Assembly: GCF_000012325.1 (NCBI RefSeq)
Contig: NC_003910.7
Coordinates: 2,542,001-2,606,000 of the forward strand
DNA length: 64,000 bases
Direction: 5' to 3'
Source: Colwellia psychrerythraea 34H
Lineage (GTDB): Bacteria; Pseudomonadota; Gammaproteobacteria; Enterobacterales; Alteromonadaceae
In this document: positions 10,501 to 17,838 of the stretch, piece after piece
Position numbering within the stretch: position 1 is the first letter of the stretch
Layout: the number at the start of each line of letters is the position of its first letter
Made by a program: the position numbers and the translations under genes
The notes under the pieces: model-generated
The model's database searches: none
What the model was told of the DNA's origin: nothing
What the model saw: only the letters and a program-made list of their open reading frames with translations

Positions 10501-12860
10501 TCAATGGAGATGCTCACTTTAGTTATGTTGCTAATGACGGGCATCAAGACTCAATTAGTCACACTGCACTATTAAGTGTTACAGCAGTAAACGACTTGCC
10601 GACCCTGACAATTAACCAAACAAATCACATTCAAGGTAACTTAGTCGCTACGGATGTCGATATTGGCGACTCACTTAGCTTCTCAGCACCGCAAACAACA
10701 GGGAGTTTTGGTCACTTGTCTATCGACCCTGATAGCGGTACCTACACCTACACCCAGCATAATTCAGTAGCCCATATGAACTACAATTCAGCTACTTCAA
10801 CTTATACTGGCGTCGACATCTTTGAAGTACAGGTGAGCGATAACCATGGCGGTGTAGCGAGAAAATATATCAGCTTTAGTGCGCAAGCCACAGTGAGTAG
10901 CACTACGGCAGGCAACTTAGTGATTCGCAGCAGCGTGCCGCATCAACCAGTTGTAACAAATAGCTTGCCTGCAGGGCATACCGTTATTAATACGCCAACA
11001 AGCAATCATGTCAGTATCGATTTAAGTAGTGCGAGTGATTCAGGTAGTGCTAACAACGATGACTTAACCAATGACACCACACCAACTATCACTGGCCATA
11101 CTGATATTCCCTTTTCTAAAGTGAGCATTTATGACGGTAATACCCCGGTAGGCCACGCATTATCTAATGCCAGCGGAGATTTTAGTGTAACAGTATCGAA
11201 CTTAGTTGAAGGTCTTCATAGTCTATCAGCAAAAGCCTTAGGGCCATCATCTATACTGCCAGCTGTGTCATCAGTGCTTGATGTTCAAATTGATACCCAA
11301 GCAAGTGTAACGATTCAAATTGATCCTATCACTAGCGACAATGTCATCAATGCACAAGAGAGCGGTACCGATATTAGCGTAACAGGTCAAGTAAGTGGTG
11401 ATGTTCACCAAGGCGATATCATTAGCTTGGTCGTCGGGCAACATAGTTATGCCGCAACAGTTGATCATAGCGGACACTTTAGCGTAAACATCGCTGGTGC
11501 TGAGTTAGCCTCTGATTCATCAATAACGGCTAGCGTTGTAACGATCGACAATGCGGGTAATACTGCAAACGCTACGCAAGTTATGCATTATGACACCGAC
11601 ACAAAAGTAGGTATGCCAACCATTACCTTTGAGAGCGCTGGCAGCGACAACGCTTATAGTAAAGCAGAGATTGCTCAAGGTCATGCGGGTACCGTTACCG
11701 CGACAGTTCATGCTTCAGCCGACGCAAAAGTAGGCGAACACCTCAGTGTTAATGGCGTTGACCATGTACTAGATGCAAATAGCTTAGCTCACGGTATCGC
11801 CCTTGAAGTAGCACCTAGTGGCATTGTAAAAGCCATCATGACTGATGAGTACGGTAATAGTAACTCTGCTCTCAATATGGCAGCCAATGCTAAACCTGAG
11901 CCCATAGTCGTTACAGCACCACCTGGTAGTCATCATATTGGTGCTTCTTTAGGAATACCTACATTAATGCCAACACAAACGCCAGTTCCTGTCGCTGAGC
12001 AGGGCTGGAAAATACTGGTTAATGGCCACTATGAAACGAGCTATAGTAGTCAGTGGGGCACTTTATCGATAAATCCAAAGACTGGCCAATTGAACTATCA
12101 AGAACATGCCAATACCCATAGCGGGCCACACGGCTCTGCATCAACGGTTGGCGTTCATGAAGACAGGTTTGAGGTAGCTCTGCAGGGCTCACATCATGAT
12201 GATGTAATTATGCATGTTCAGGTAAACATATTGAGTCGTGGCCCCGGTCACAGTGGTAAACTAACTTTAGGCTCAGAAGTGTTGGATATGACCGTGACCC
12301 CAACATTCAATCATCCAGCTCCTCCATCTCAGGTAGTTGATGCTCATGATGAGCCCCAAAGTGATTTCATTGCTGATGTCAGCCTAGATCTAGATGCTAT
12401 CGTCGTTGCTGATAATGTTGATTCTGATGTAACTGCTAATAAAGACCATGAAGAACCATCGACAGTGAGTGCAACAGAACAAGCGCAAGCTGATCCAGTA
12501 GCAATTTTACCAGTATCAGAAGCACCAGTGGCGGTCAGCATTGCCGTAACAAGTTCCCCTATCGATCACTACTTGCAGATGATTGGAATTAGTCCTCAAG
12601 ATATCGCACCAAAGGATGGAGCACCAACTATGAGCAACTTACCTGATATGCAAGTGTTGAGTAGTAATGAGGCTGATGCAGATATGGTAGATACCAATCA
12701 AGTTGATGCTTTTGATAGCCCACTTGATGACGATAAGCACCATCATGATTTAGCTGTATTAGATGACGATCTGAATGAACAGAGCTTGAATGAGCCATTA
12801 ATAGACCACGATGATGATAGTTTACACCAAGCATTAAACGACATGCATTCGCAATTTTAA
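1584..12860 (+). CDS. Giant VCBS/cadherin-like repeat adhesin, 3,758 aa, predicted T1SS substrate
   Basis: A very large, probably secreted, cell-surface or biofilm adhesin. The N-terminus is charged and low in complexity (residues 1-130, many Lys/Glu/Asp/Ser) with no Sec signal peptide. A BapA-like Ig domain sits at about 260-350 and recurs near 3,240-3,340. Between them are VCBS domains (TxxVTDxDxGxxxF...G...W.Y.xDN...Q.L..G....D) alternating with cadherin-like 'tandem-95' domains (SEDTxxxL...LLANAxDxDxxD...DYNGxVxFxYDVKDxHGG). The many DxDxxD positions suggest calcium binding. Three VCBS copies at 2949-3902 and a 2-kb five-domain block present twice (4233-8288) show expansion by duplication. 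The tail is rich in Asp and His (DDDKHHHD). I see no RTX GGxGxD nonapeptides near the C-terminus, so the export signal is not the usual one. Operon position after ABC and HlyD genes supports type I export. Confidence 0.9.
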   Translation: MTNDKDKSNPKDEVGKEEAKKARDLKLSQEKALKTDKDVERLKAKEFKSTSTYQGASNADLVADKSSILIAENQKNSGVEASPEEHTDDSDLLASNLEQSSLIDDTSKSLNENTSDSVTNQDETSEQTEGNAKTPQLTRIGKGGGVTTPEGATVHFSSEYNVGSQVGNENTASNNSINALKESANKIPPLNQTITPEALANATEQLTDKAKAGGSTQALSKEIPQIVAVQPPEQIQQKVPEPLRQEIPLSAVITLNEITLDNTINKVESSALVQITGTVGGDVKDNDLVTLIIGNQVFNGVVVNGIFQIAVSGSSLLNEDKVIAELTVNNAEGHSLTVSTEQHYLVDTSIFAKDDQSTAVEDQGALATSGNVLGNDDQDSTHVTTTDFVGRFGIYHFKTDGSYTYELDNTKVQSFRAGEHHEDFAYYEIKDNAGNTTTAKLTTLIEGTNDRGIIFGTSTASLTEDKDVHSGQLRVDGALTVTDVDAGENQFSAENIQGQFGSLSINNLGHWTYTADNSQPTIQGLKTGESVTDTVLVHSLGGTQQKVTITIDGTDDKAVISGTSTAQLTEDQDVHAGQLRIDGALTVTDLDNGQAQFSAESLQGQFGSLSINNLGHWIYTADNSQPTIQGLKTGESVTDTVLVHSVDGTSQQISVTINGTDDKAVIAGTSTASLTEDKDVQSGLLRVDGALTVTDEDNGQAQFSAESLQGQFGTLSINNLGHWTYTADNSQPTIQGLKTGESVTDKVLVHSIDGTEQQVTVTINGTDDTAIIGGTSTASVTEDINANAVNTLKGHTAIHHGIATHGQLTVSDFDKGESHFVGQQTDQAHGTFILNENGFWNYTVDNSSSAVQSIGLGQSITDTISVSSADGTTHDIVVTIQGTNDAPKVSAEVILQTGTEDTNIILTQTQLLANSSDIDSNDLNQLQVDSITSNHGVVTTNADGSFTFHPDQDYNGQVHFTYDVKDSHGGLTHTGATTSLTAIQDNAVITGQDSGDVKEDINVGPVVAGNANMIETHGQMHISDPDAGENHFHVKNYGFINDAGHPELHPIVSALGGYLSIGSDGTWFYRIDTRKSVIQNLGEGESTTDTVTVTSIDGTSHVVTVTIHGTNDAPFCSSEVQLSPGSEDTVINLSSAQLLANASDIDANDLGQLSVENLTADHGSIVDNKDGTFSFNPDQDYNGQVHFTYDVKDTHGGITRTGASTTLQAINDNPDVKPITDSLTEGTEQQHQVNLLGNATDVEGDTLSISQVQITFEGRTGPLPKGVSFASDGHTLVVDSQNPTFQHLSEGQKADIVVNYMVDDNHGGQTPAVATLTMIGTDDKATLVSSHIDMTEGEALHTYYQLGSKVRGTLNLVDADTNDHTQFTFSSNQGTQGYGALTIWPDGHYEYDLDMARNHHSNYRIDALKAGETLTDQHEVKTSDGQTKLITVTIHGENDNARIEVSMPQALPASQNVTEEHFVPASQTHLYAGGMLRVVDPDHGDAELQPETITTAHHGEFSINANGSWSYKIDNAIDSVQQLGAGESFTETHTVHSKDGTASQLLTVTVHGTNDAPKVSAAVHLAPSTEDTDIQLSSVELLANATDIDHNDVGQLSIANLVADHGVIIDNKDGTFSFSPEKDYNGEVFFSYDVTDAHGGATQALATTSLTAVQDNAIISGVDTGSVTENTAGKDMSPDQALAGMGHLTGAMLYADGKLNISDPDTGENEFDTNQGGGHGYGYTYHGTYGQLVLNADGGWHYNVNAGNRHNGAMPGTVGTAIDKLGDGDSLTDTITVRAKDGTEHDIFITIHGSNDRPYCSSEVSLQSGTEDIDQTFTLAQLLANTVDVDSNDAGQLRIDNLLVDHGSIVDNNDGTYTLTQEQDYNGEVHFTYDVKDAHGGVTHTGASTTLAAINDNPDVLPITDSVKEDASNHHTVDLLLGASDKEGDALSINQLSYSIDGSSSSSQLPAGLSLSTDGHTIIVDATNSAYQHLANGQSQTITIAYQVNDGQGGHTQQTANLTIEGTDDKATLVSNVIQLTETQALDSQFHIYKGNLQLIDPDSGDNTQFTFSGKYLGLGYEPGHFDVWPDGSYQFRLQGASNRHADDLISSLHAGESMEIPYEVKTNEGQKITIMVKVIGEDNQARIEVGRYSRFDNHAYEDNISPGSTPNQIYSGGNLYVIDPDHSQAGFIAQHITTSEGGSFFINPRGNWAYTIDNDKVQHLGAGESYQKTFTVDSIDGSAQKDITVTVHGTNDAPVVSAQVQIAHGSEDTNIQLNAIDLLANATDVDDNDAGKLNIANLVADHGTISDNNNGTYTFHPEQDYNGQVHFTYDVKDTHGGITHTGATTTLAAVRDSAVITEVNTGSIVEDGPNSSGNAGMVTELASGTLNVVDPDSGENSFQYSQFGETKVQDSFGGELRIDSGGNWGYHVDNASLQQLAEGQTEEVIYRVHSRDGTPYDLHINVIGTNDAPTVNHVNLSNGSEDVNYQMQANQFGFTDVDSGDTLHSITLTNLPSATAGIFVLDGHDVSENQVITTSDISKLQFVPTNDFNGDLNFSYTVNDGHTDSQEATNTLHINPVNDVATMDGQSQSNISAEITEDSTNNVISGHLTLIDPDAGEDKFAANTQISGQYGQLTLDENGSWHYALNNASSTVNALEAGQQLTDTLTVISPDGSASETIAITIQGHSDTPSLQLQEAGAVQGLNLFAGIQGNGISQLQYSTDGVNFSSQIPPGFNLAADGHTLEVDPANVAYDHLANGVQHKVLVNYQLQEGTGSSAHQSSQQAQVVITGTSDRPAIQSFSANSDQFSGPVTGNLLQGATDVDDGAKLILQDLQFKDPSSHHYVTVHAGQDVSITGVGHIAIAPNGDYTFIPDPSFNGDTPGFIYRIVDVHGDYHDNSQSNLNIHINVNHQPTVQTLTTSTNEDTDLQFSAASFDYQDSDSDALDHLTITKIPDASSGVLLLNGHVVTQGQAITANNIDKLIFKPALNFNGDAHFSYVANDGHQDSISHTALLSVTAVNDLPTLTINQTNHIQGNLVATDVDIGDSLSFSAPQTTGSFGHLSIDPDSGTYTYTQHNSVAHMNYNSATSTYTGVDIFEVQVSDNHGGVARKYISFSAQATVSSTTAGNLVIRSSVPHQPVVTNSLPAGHTVINTPTSNHVSIDLSSASDSGSANNDDLTNDTTPTITGHTDIPFSKVSIYDGNTPVGHALSNASGDFSVTVSNLVEGLHSLSAKALGPSSILPAVSSVLDVQIDTQASVTIQIDPITSDNVINAQESGTDISVTGQVSGDVHQGDIISLVVGQHSYAATVDHSGHFSVNIAGAELASDSSITASVVTIDNAGNTANATQVMHYDTDTKVGMPTITFESAGSDNAYSKAEIAQGHAGTVTATVHASADAKVGEHLSVNGVDHVLDANSLAHGIALEVAPSGIVKAIMTDEYGNSNSALNMAANAKPEPIVVTAPPGSHHIGASLGIPTLMPTQTPVPVAEQGWKILVNGHYETSYSSQWGTLSINPKTGQLNYQEHANTHSGPHGSASTVGVHEDRFEVALQGSHHDDVIMHVQVNILSRGPGHSGKLTLGSEVLDMTVTPTFNHPAPPSQVVDAHDEPQSDFIADVSLDLDAIVVADNVDSDVTANKDHEEPSTVSATEQAQADPVAILPVSEAPVAVSIAVTSSPIDHYLQMIGISPQDIAPKDGAPTMSNLPDMQVLSSNEADADMVDTNQVDAFDSPLDDDKHHHDLAVLDDDLNEQSLNEPLIDHDDDSLHQALNDMHSQF
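2949..3902 (+). repeat. Three tandem 318-bp VCBS-coding repeats in the adhesin gene
   Basis: Three consecutive 106-residue units start at 2949, 3267 and 3585, each beginning GTSTAxLTEDxDV and containing the nearly invariant segments LSINNLGHW and SQPTIQGLKTGESVTD. They are much closer to each other than to the other VCBS domains of the protein, so they are a recent local amplification. Such repeats can vary in number between strains by recombination. Confidence 0.9.
4233..8288 (+). repeat. Two ~2-kb higher-order repeats in the adhesin gene
   Basis: Residues 884-1553 and 1554-2235 share one domain order. Each has a cadherin-like domain starting NDAPKVSA, a VCBS domain, a second cadherin-like domain with a cysteine (PFCSSEV, PYCSSEV), a block opening NDNPDV, then VCBS-like blocks opening GTDDKATLVS and ENDNARIEV or EDNQARIEV. 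A third start of the module, NDAPVVSAQ, follows at 8289. The unit of duplication was therefore about 2 kb and not a single domain. The two copies differ widely in sequence, so the event is old. Confidence 0.75.
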
Positions 12861-12874
12861 CGCGGGAGATAAAG

Positions 12875-13432
12875 ATGAATTTAATTAAAGTTACCACTAT
12901 GGTTGCGTGGATAAGTCTAGCAGTCACCTTAAATGTAAAAGCGAAAGAGGGTCATGACATCGTTTATGGCAATGTGGCGTCAGTACTGATAACAACAGCG
13001 GATTCAAAAATATTGGAAGGCACTATTGTTGGTGGTGCTCTGGGTTTGGCCATAGGTGATAGTGCTCTTTATACCTTAAATGGTGCAGCACTAGGGTTCG
13101 CTATTACCTCCATTATGGAGGGCGATCGACGTGTATTTTTATATACTATCAATGTGGATGGAAATGAGCGAAAAATTGCGATGCAAGAAGGCGGTATTGG
13201 TGAAGGTCGTTGTGTCGCGATAGAAACTCAAGGTAAACACACCAATGTTCGTGGGGTGTCTTCAGCATTTTGCCAATACAAGGGTCATCAAGTTCTGACC
13301 TCAACCGAAGTTGTCACGCAGCAACAATTTCAAGCACAACAGTGCAAAGAGGCGAGAGAGTTAGTGTTAACGGCTAAGAATGATAAAGAAATAGATCATG
13401 CGCTTGTTAAAGTTCGTGCGTTATGCGAATAA
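12875..13432 (+). CDS. Exported protein of unknown function with glycine-zipper-like segment
   Basis: A 185-residue protein starting 14 bases after the adhesin stop with a clear GGGAG site seven bases before ATG. The first 25 residues look like a Sec signal peptide (hydrophobic MVAWISLAVTL then KAKEG). Residues about 50-80 form a Gly/Ala-rich hydrophobic stretch (GTIVGGALGLAIGDSALY) that resembles the glycine-zipper of small outer-membrane proteins such as SlyB. The C-terminal third has three cysteines and Gln-rich segments. I do not recognise a named family. Its place directly behind the adhesin suggests a role in export, anchoring or retention of that protein, but this is inference from position only. 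Confidence 0.75.
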   Translation: MNLIKVTTMVAWISLAVTLNVKAKEGHDIVYGNVASVLITTADSKILEGTIVGGALGLAIGDSALYTLNGAALGFAITSIMEGDRRVFLYTINVDGNERKIAMQEGGIGEGRCVAIETQGKHTNVRGVSSAFCQYKGHQVLTSTEVVTQQQFQAQQCKEARELVLTAKNDKEIDHALVKVRALCE

Positions 13433-13485
13433 CAGCTTTTTGACCTATTAACTAACAAACGATTCAGTAATTATTTGGGAATATT

Positions 13486-13932
13486 ATGAAATATATAGTA
13501 AAACTAATCACCTTATCCATACTTTCACTCTCTTTATTCTCATGTTCTGGAACCATCAACTCTGTGGATGGGAAAGGTGAAGGAATAGGGCATGTTTATA
13601 TTGTGTCTGAAGCCATTGCCAAACGATTAATGATGGCAGCTATGAAGTCACAATTTAATCCTAGTGACATTAAAGTGTTAGTGGCACCAAAGTTAGGTTT
13701 CAGTTCAAAAGTTCAATATGGTATTGATAAAGATACTGTTGAGCTAGTTGCGTTAAAAGCTAATGGGGTAAATAGAGAAGGTAATAACGTTAATGGTTAT
13801 GTTTTCTCTGCAGAACATCACGGTACTGCACCTGCTGCTGGCAGTCCTACAATAGATAGGCTGTTAGCACATGTTGTAAAAGATGCCGAGGCATTAGGTA
13901 GCACGGCAAAGTTTAGCCAGTTAATTAATTGA
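13486..13932 (+). CDS. Putative lipoprotein, 148 aa, unknown function
   Basis: The N-terminus carries a short basic-hydrophobic leader ending in the lipobox LFSC with Cys20, so the mature protein is probably lipid-anchored. After a Gly/Ser linker the protein is a mixed alpha/beta sequence with no motif I recognise; HHGTAPAAGSP near residue 110 may be a loop. It lies 53 bases behind the preceding exported protein on the same strand and may belong to the adhesin operon. A GGGA site eight bases ahead of the ATG supports the start. No function is assigned. Confidence 0.75.
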   Translation: MKYIVKLITLSILSLSLFSCSGTINSVDGKGEGIGHVYIVSEAIAKRLMMAAMKSQFNPSDIKVLVAPKLGFSSKVQYGIDKDTVELVALKANGVNREGNNVNGYVFSAEHHGTAPAAGSPTIDRLLAHVVKDAEALGSTAKFSQLIN

Positions 13933-14308
13933 ATAGTTAATTGAATAATAGAGTGATATAAATATATGTAGTAAACAAATTTATATCATTCAAATTGAAT
14001 AAGTTTTTTAAGCGAAAAACTCCAAGATGTTTTTCATTGAACAAGCCACTTTTGAATATACTTCAATCAAGTTAAATCAGCTCTTAGCATTGAGCATATT
14101 AAAATCCCTCCTTAATATTGAGTCAAAAAATAATAATAACAGGTCTAAAAACTGCTCTTAAGACATCACTACCTTTCGGAATCTGCATACTTTAGTCACA
14201 CCATTATTGATAGAATACCTTCATTATATTTCAACTTTAATACGAGACAAAGTTAGACGCCTGTCTACGTGTTATCCCATAAAACAACTTACAAGGAAGC
14301 AATTTTTC
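13933..14308. other. AT-rich gene-free spacer with two small inverted repeats
   Basis: About 375 bases without a convincing gene. Two short perfect inverted repeats are visible: GATATAAAT at 13955-13963 with its complement at 13979-13987, and AGTTTTT at 14002-14008 with AAAAACT at 14015-14021. Neither is followed by a clear T-run, so terminator function is only possible. An in-frame upstream extension of the next gene (ATG at 14207) enters this spacer but lacks a ribosome site. Confidence 0.4.
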
Positions 14309-16282
14309 ATGTTTAACTCTATTCATCAATTAAGAGGACTTCTCTTAATCACTCTTTTATGTTTCATCACAGCCTGTGGAAGCGATAGTGGTAGTAGCGC
14401 CCCCTCAGTTTCCGTATATGTAACCAACATTGATCTTAATGCAACTGATACTTCGTTTGCCGTTGGTGTTAGCCAACTGGTAGAAGGCGAAGCAACATTT
14501 TCGGATTCTGAAACACGTAGCGCTTCGAGCACAAGCTCCACATGGTCTAGTGATGATGAAAGCATTGCTACTGTCGATTATTTTGGCGTTGTGACTGGAG
14601 TTGGTGAAGGGACAACAACAATTAATGCGCTTTATAATGGTGCGCAAAATGCTGAAGGTGAATTTGTTACGGGTATTATTGACATAACGATTACACCAGC
14701 GGAAGTTGTTGAAATTCAGCTCTATTCAGAAGTAAATACCGTAGTTCTTGGCGTAGATGTACAGTATCAAGTTTTTGCAACATATAGTGACGAGACTAAT
14801 GATGAATTAGATAGTAATGATATAGTTTGGGCAAGTAGTAATCCAACTGTTGCTGAAATCGATGGCCTGACAGGCATTGCTGAAACATTGTCTGCAGAGG
14901 AAACTACTATATCGGTTAATTTTCAAGGGTTGCAAAGTTCTTCATTATTAACGGTAACTAATGCAACTTTAGTTAGTTTGACTGTCTCGCCAGAGATCCC
15001 AGGTGAAACTAGTGTTCCTGCTGGGTACACATTCAATTTTACCGCAGAAGGAACTTACTCTGACGATTCAACGGGTCCTATGACTGATAAAGTCACTTGG
15101 CTTGCCGTTAATCATACGTTTTTAGAAGCGATAGAGCCGAAAGGAACGTTCAGAGGCCTTTCTTCTGGAAATGCTGGGGTAAGGGCCACATTTGGGACTA
15201 TTATTGGTGAAATTCCTGTTACGGTTACATCCGAAATATTGTTAAGTGTCGACATAGAGCCAGATCAAGATTCATTTCCTATTGGTCTTCGTTCACAATT
15301 AACGGCAAGAGGCTATTTTAGCAGTAGCATCAATAAAGTCATCACGGATGAAGATAATATAAACTGGGAAAGTGATAACACTGATTTTGCGACAGTTGAT
15401 CCTGATGGTATGTTAACCGCTGTTGGCCTTGGTAAGGTAAATATTACCCTAAGTTATACAGATGCAGAGGGAGAATTTTTTTCAGATATACAACAATTTA
15501 CTATTTCTGATGCTGAATTAGTCACGGCTACTATTACAACGGTACCAAATGATTTATACCTTGTTCCAGGCCAAACACATCAATACATTGCAATAGGGGA
15601 ATATACTGATAGATCAAAACATATACTAAATAACCAAGAGGATATTTTTTGGTCTATAAGTGACTTGCTTGACAATTCAGACTCAGACTCTGCAGCTTCG
15701 ATTCATCCTCAAACAGGACTGATTACAAATCAATTTTACAATGGACTTAAGAAGACTGAACAGGTGTTTGTGAATGTAACTGTTGGTGGTCTTGGCGGTG
15801 AACATGACCCTGCATATGCTAACCTAGGTGCAGTGCAAGTATTGAGTTCCGATAATTTAAGTTTTACTGGAACATTCCTAGAGTTTGATGTAGAGCAATT
15901 ACAGTTAACTATTACCAGTGAAGAAGTCAATATTGAAGATGGTATGAGTGGCCCAGATAATCAATCTTTTATTATGCTAACTTACGACGAAGCTGAAAGT
16001 GTTTGTCAGGAACTAGTTTATAATAAACATACCAATTACCGTTTACCTACCTCTACAGAATTGACGAAACTATGGAACGATAAAACTGCAGATCCTGCTG
16101 TCGACTATGAGTTTTATACCAAGTACAACTGGTCAGTTGGTGAAAATTATTGGACATCAACAACAGAGGATTCAGGTACGACCTATAAGGTAATCGATTT
16201 AGGCATGGGTGTAGTGCAATCATCATCAAGTGTTACGGATTATAATTATGTTAGTTGTGTAAGAAGTCCTGTTTCACCCTAA
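14309..16282 (+). CDS. Lipoprotein with bacterial Ig-like (BIG_2) repeats and C-terminal DUF1566-like domain
   Basis: A 657-residue protein. ATG 14309 is chosen because AAGGAAG lies nine bases upstream and it begins a lipoprotein leader (hydrophobic segment then FITAC with GSDSGSS after the Cys). At least five BIG_2-type domains follow; each ends with patterns such as WSSDDESIATVD...G.V.G.G.G...I or WESDNTDFATVDPDGMLTA. The last 110 residues match the DUF1566 (Lcl-like) pattern: Ala/Ser-x-x-x-Cys-x-x-Leu, then YRLPTSTELTKLW, YWTSTT and a final SCVRSP. Such proteins are surface adhesins or fimbrial-tip-like proteins in marine bacteria. It is transcribed alone and followed by a strong terminator. 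Confidence 0.8.
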   Translation: MFNSIHQLRGLLLITLLCFITACGSDSGSSAPSVSVYVTNIDLNATDTSFAVGVSQLVEGEATFSDSETRSASSTSSTWSSDDESIATVDYFGVVTGVGEGTTTINALYNGAQNAEGEFVTGIIDITITPAEVVEIQLYSEVNTVVLGVDVQYQVFATYSDETNDELDSNDIVWASSNPTVAEIDGLTGIAETLSAEETTISVNFQGLQSSSLLTVTNATLVSLTVSPEIPGETSVPAGYTFNFTAEGTYSDDSTGPMTDKVTWLAVNHTFLEAIEPKGTFRGLSSGNAGVRATFGTIIGEIPVTVTSEILLSVDIEPDQDSFPIGLRSQLTARGYFSSSINKVITDEDNINWESDNTDFATVDPDGMLTAVGLGKVNITLSYTDAEGEFFSDIQQFTISDAELVTATITTVPNDLYLVPGQTHQYIAIGEYTDRSKHILNNQEDIFWSISDLLDNSDSDSAASIHPQTGLITNQFYNGLKKTEQVFVNVTVGGLGGEHDPAYANLGAVQVLSSDNLSFTGTFLEFDVEQLQLTITSEEVNIEDGMSGPDNQSFIMLTYDEAESVCQELVYNKHTNYRLPTSTELTKLWNDKTADPAVDYEFYTKYNWSVGENYWTSTTEDSGTTYKVIDLGMGVVQSSSSVTDYNYVSCVRSPVSP

Positions 16283-16336
16283 TATCAAGAGTGGCTTACA
16301 GCTGATAATGTAAACTAGATTTCACTGACACAAAAG

Positions 16337-16367
16337 AAAGCCTCTACAGTAATGTAGGGGCTTTTTT
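16337..16367 (+). terminator. Rho-independent terminator after the Ig-like lipoprotein
   Basis: A 12-bp stem (AAAGCCTCTACA at 16337-16348 pairing with 16353-16364, one G-T pair) with a GTAA tetraloop and a run of six T at the end. Confidence 0.9.
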
Positions 16368-16513
16368 ATTATAAAGCGCTTGGTCATTTCTTATATTGAG
16401 ATCAAAACAGGAGATGACTAAAGAAGATTATTTCAATATTGTTCAATATCTTATAGACAAAGTGTTTTATTGATGTAATCTAAAATGACTATTCAATTTA
16501 ATAAGAATAAAAA

Positions 16514-16825
16514 ATGCAAAGATTAAAAGAATCTCAAGAAGCACTCACTCTTATTTATAATGCATATAATGAAGTAACACCCAATCCTCTCGCCCCATTA
16601 GATATTGATGATGAGGATGGTTTGAAGAAGTTACTTAATACCGTAATGAATAGAGAGTCAATCTCACATATACAAAACAAAAAAACGCTGAAAGAAAGTA
16701 CTGAATTACGAAGTTCTATCGCCGATGTATTATTGCTGCTTGATGGCTGCGATATTAAGGAAATTAAAGCGGCTATGAGAAAAGCAACGGCAGCCACTGC
16801 AGCAGCTACAGAAGCAGAAAAATAA
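16514..16825 (+). CDS. Small hypothetical protein, 103 aa, helical
   Basis: A soluble, probably all-helical protein with no signal peptide or membrane segment. It is Leu/Glu/Lys-rich and ends in an alanine/threonine-rich stretch (RKATAATAAATEAEK) that could be a flexible tail. I do not recognise its family. The start at 16514 has only a weak AAGAA upstream. It stands alone between the Ig-like lipoprotein terminator and a convergent GST-like gene. Reading frame length and composition make it a plausible gene, but the evidence is modest. Confidence 0.55.
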   Translation: MQRLKESQEALTLIYNAYNEVTPNPLAPLDIDDEDGLKKLLNTVMNRESISHIQNKKTLKESTELRSSIADVLLLLDGCDIKEIKAAMRKATAATAAATEAEK

Positions 16826-16953
16826 CTCATTAGCTTTTTATAGCTTATTCTCCTAAACCATCAATATTCAGCGCAAATTACCGATAAAGTAGTTCGCGCT
16901 GTATCTTCTGAATAGCTCATTGCAAGTCACATTAATGAGTGAGCCTGTGCTAA

Positions 16954-17583
16954 TTAGAAAATTGGTGTAAGATCTTCTTGTTGATTCATTGCTGATTTAA
17001 AGCCTACCCGAGCCATTAGTCTTTTTAAATAATCACGAGTATGCGGCCCGAAATTTTTATCGTTATCTGTTTTGTGAGCGAGAAAAAGGGCATAACCAAC
17101 ACAAATATCAGCTATTGTAAATTTACCAGCACAAAGGTAATCACTGGTTTCAAGTGCAACCTCAACGCTACTCAAACGTGATGACAACCATTTTTTATAA
17201 TCTTCGACGACTTGTGGTTGTAGACGTTCAGGCTTTTCATAACGGTCATATCTTAATATTAAGGCTTGCGGAAAAGTGAAGGTAGTATCACTTCGATGAA
17301 TCCAATTAAGGTAATCACCGTATTCTGGGTGTTCAATGCTTAAACCTATTTCACTCGTCCCATATTTATCAACCAAATACTGACAGATAGCAGCAGACTC
17401 AGTCATAACTAAGTTCCTGTCGATGAAGGTCGGCACAGTACCCAATGGATTAATGTCTAAATAACCTGCATGGTTATATCTTGGCGGAAACTCCATATTA
17501 ATCAGTTCATAGTCAAGCTGTAATTCTTCGAGAGCCCATAACGGCCTGACAGAGCGAGAGTCGCGGCAGTGATATAATTTCAT
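16954..17583 (-). CDS. Glutathione S-transferase family protein
   Basis: A 209-residue cytosolic enzyme-like protein. The N-terminal thioredoxin fold begins MKLYHCRDSRSVRPLWALEE; Ser10/Arg11 sit where bacterial GSTs place the glutathione-activating residue. The cis-Pro and substrate loop are visible in PLGTVPTFID and MTESAAICQYL. The C-terminal helical domain contains the N-capping-box-like FTIADICVGYAL. The ATG at 17583 is chosen because it begins the conserved fold; an in-frame GTG at 17616 would add 11 residues with no family match. Probable role is glutathione conjugation or peroxide/isomerase chemistry, substrate unknown. Transcribed alone. Confidence 0.85.
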   Translation of the reverse strand: MKLYHCRDSRSVRPLWALEELQLDYELINMEFPPRYNHAGYLDINPLGTVPTFIDRNLVMTESAAICQYLVDKYGTSEIGLSIEHPEYGDYLNWIHRSDTTFTFPQALILRYDRYEKPERLQPQVVEDYKKWLSSRLSSVEVALETSDYLCAGKFTIADICVGYALFLAHKTDNDKNFGPHTRDYLKRLMARVGFKSAMNQQEDLTPIF

Positions 17584-17838
17584 TGTAGTATGCCCATCAT
17601 ATTTAGTGATTAACACTGTAGCATAATCGTTCTATTCACGCGTAATTCCGATCACCTCAAATATAACTCAAGCTATAGATGATTAACTAATAGCTGAATC
17701 ACCGCTAGCAGAGCTGTAGCTTACAGTTTCTTACGTTTCCCCGACACTTACTAAACAATAAAGCAGATCTACTCGTTTAATTAGAAAGTATAATAGCGCC
17801 ACGCTTTATCAATCCACATAATAAAAAGGTAGGCAATT

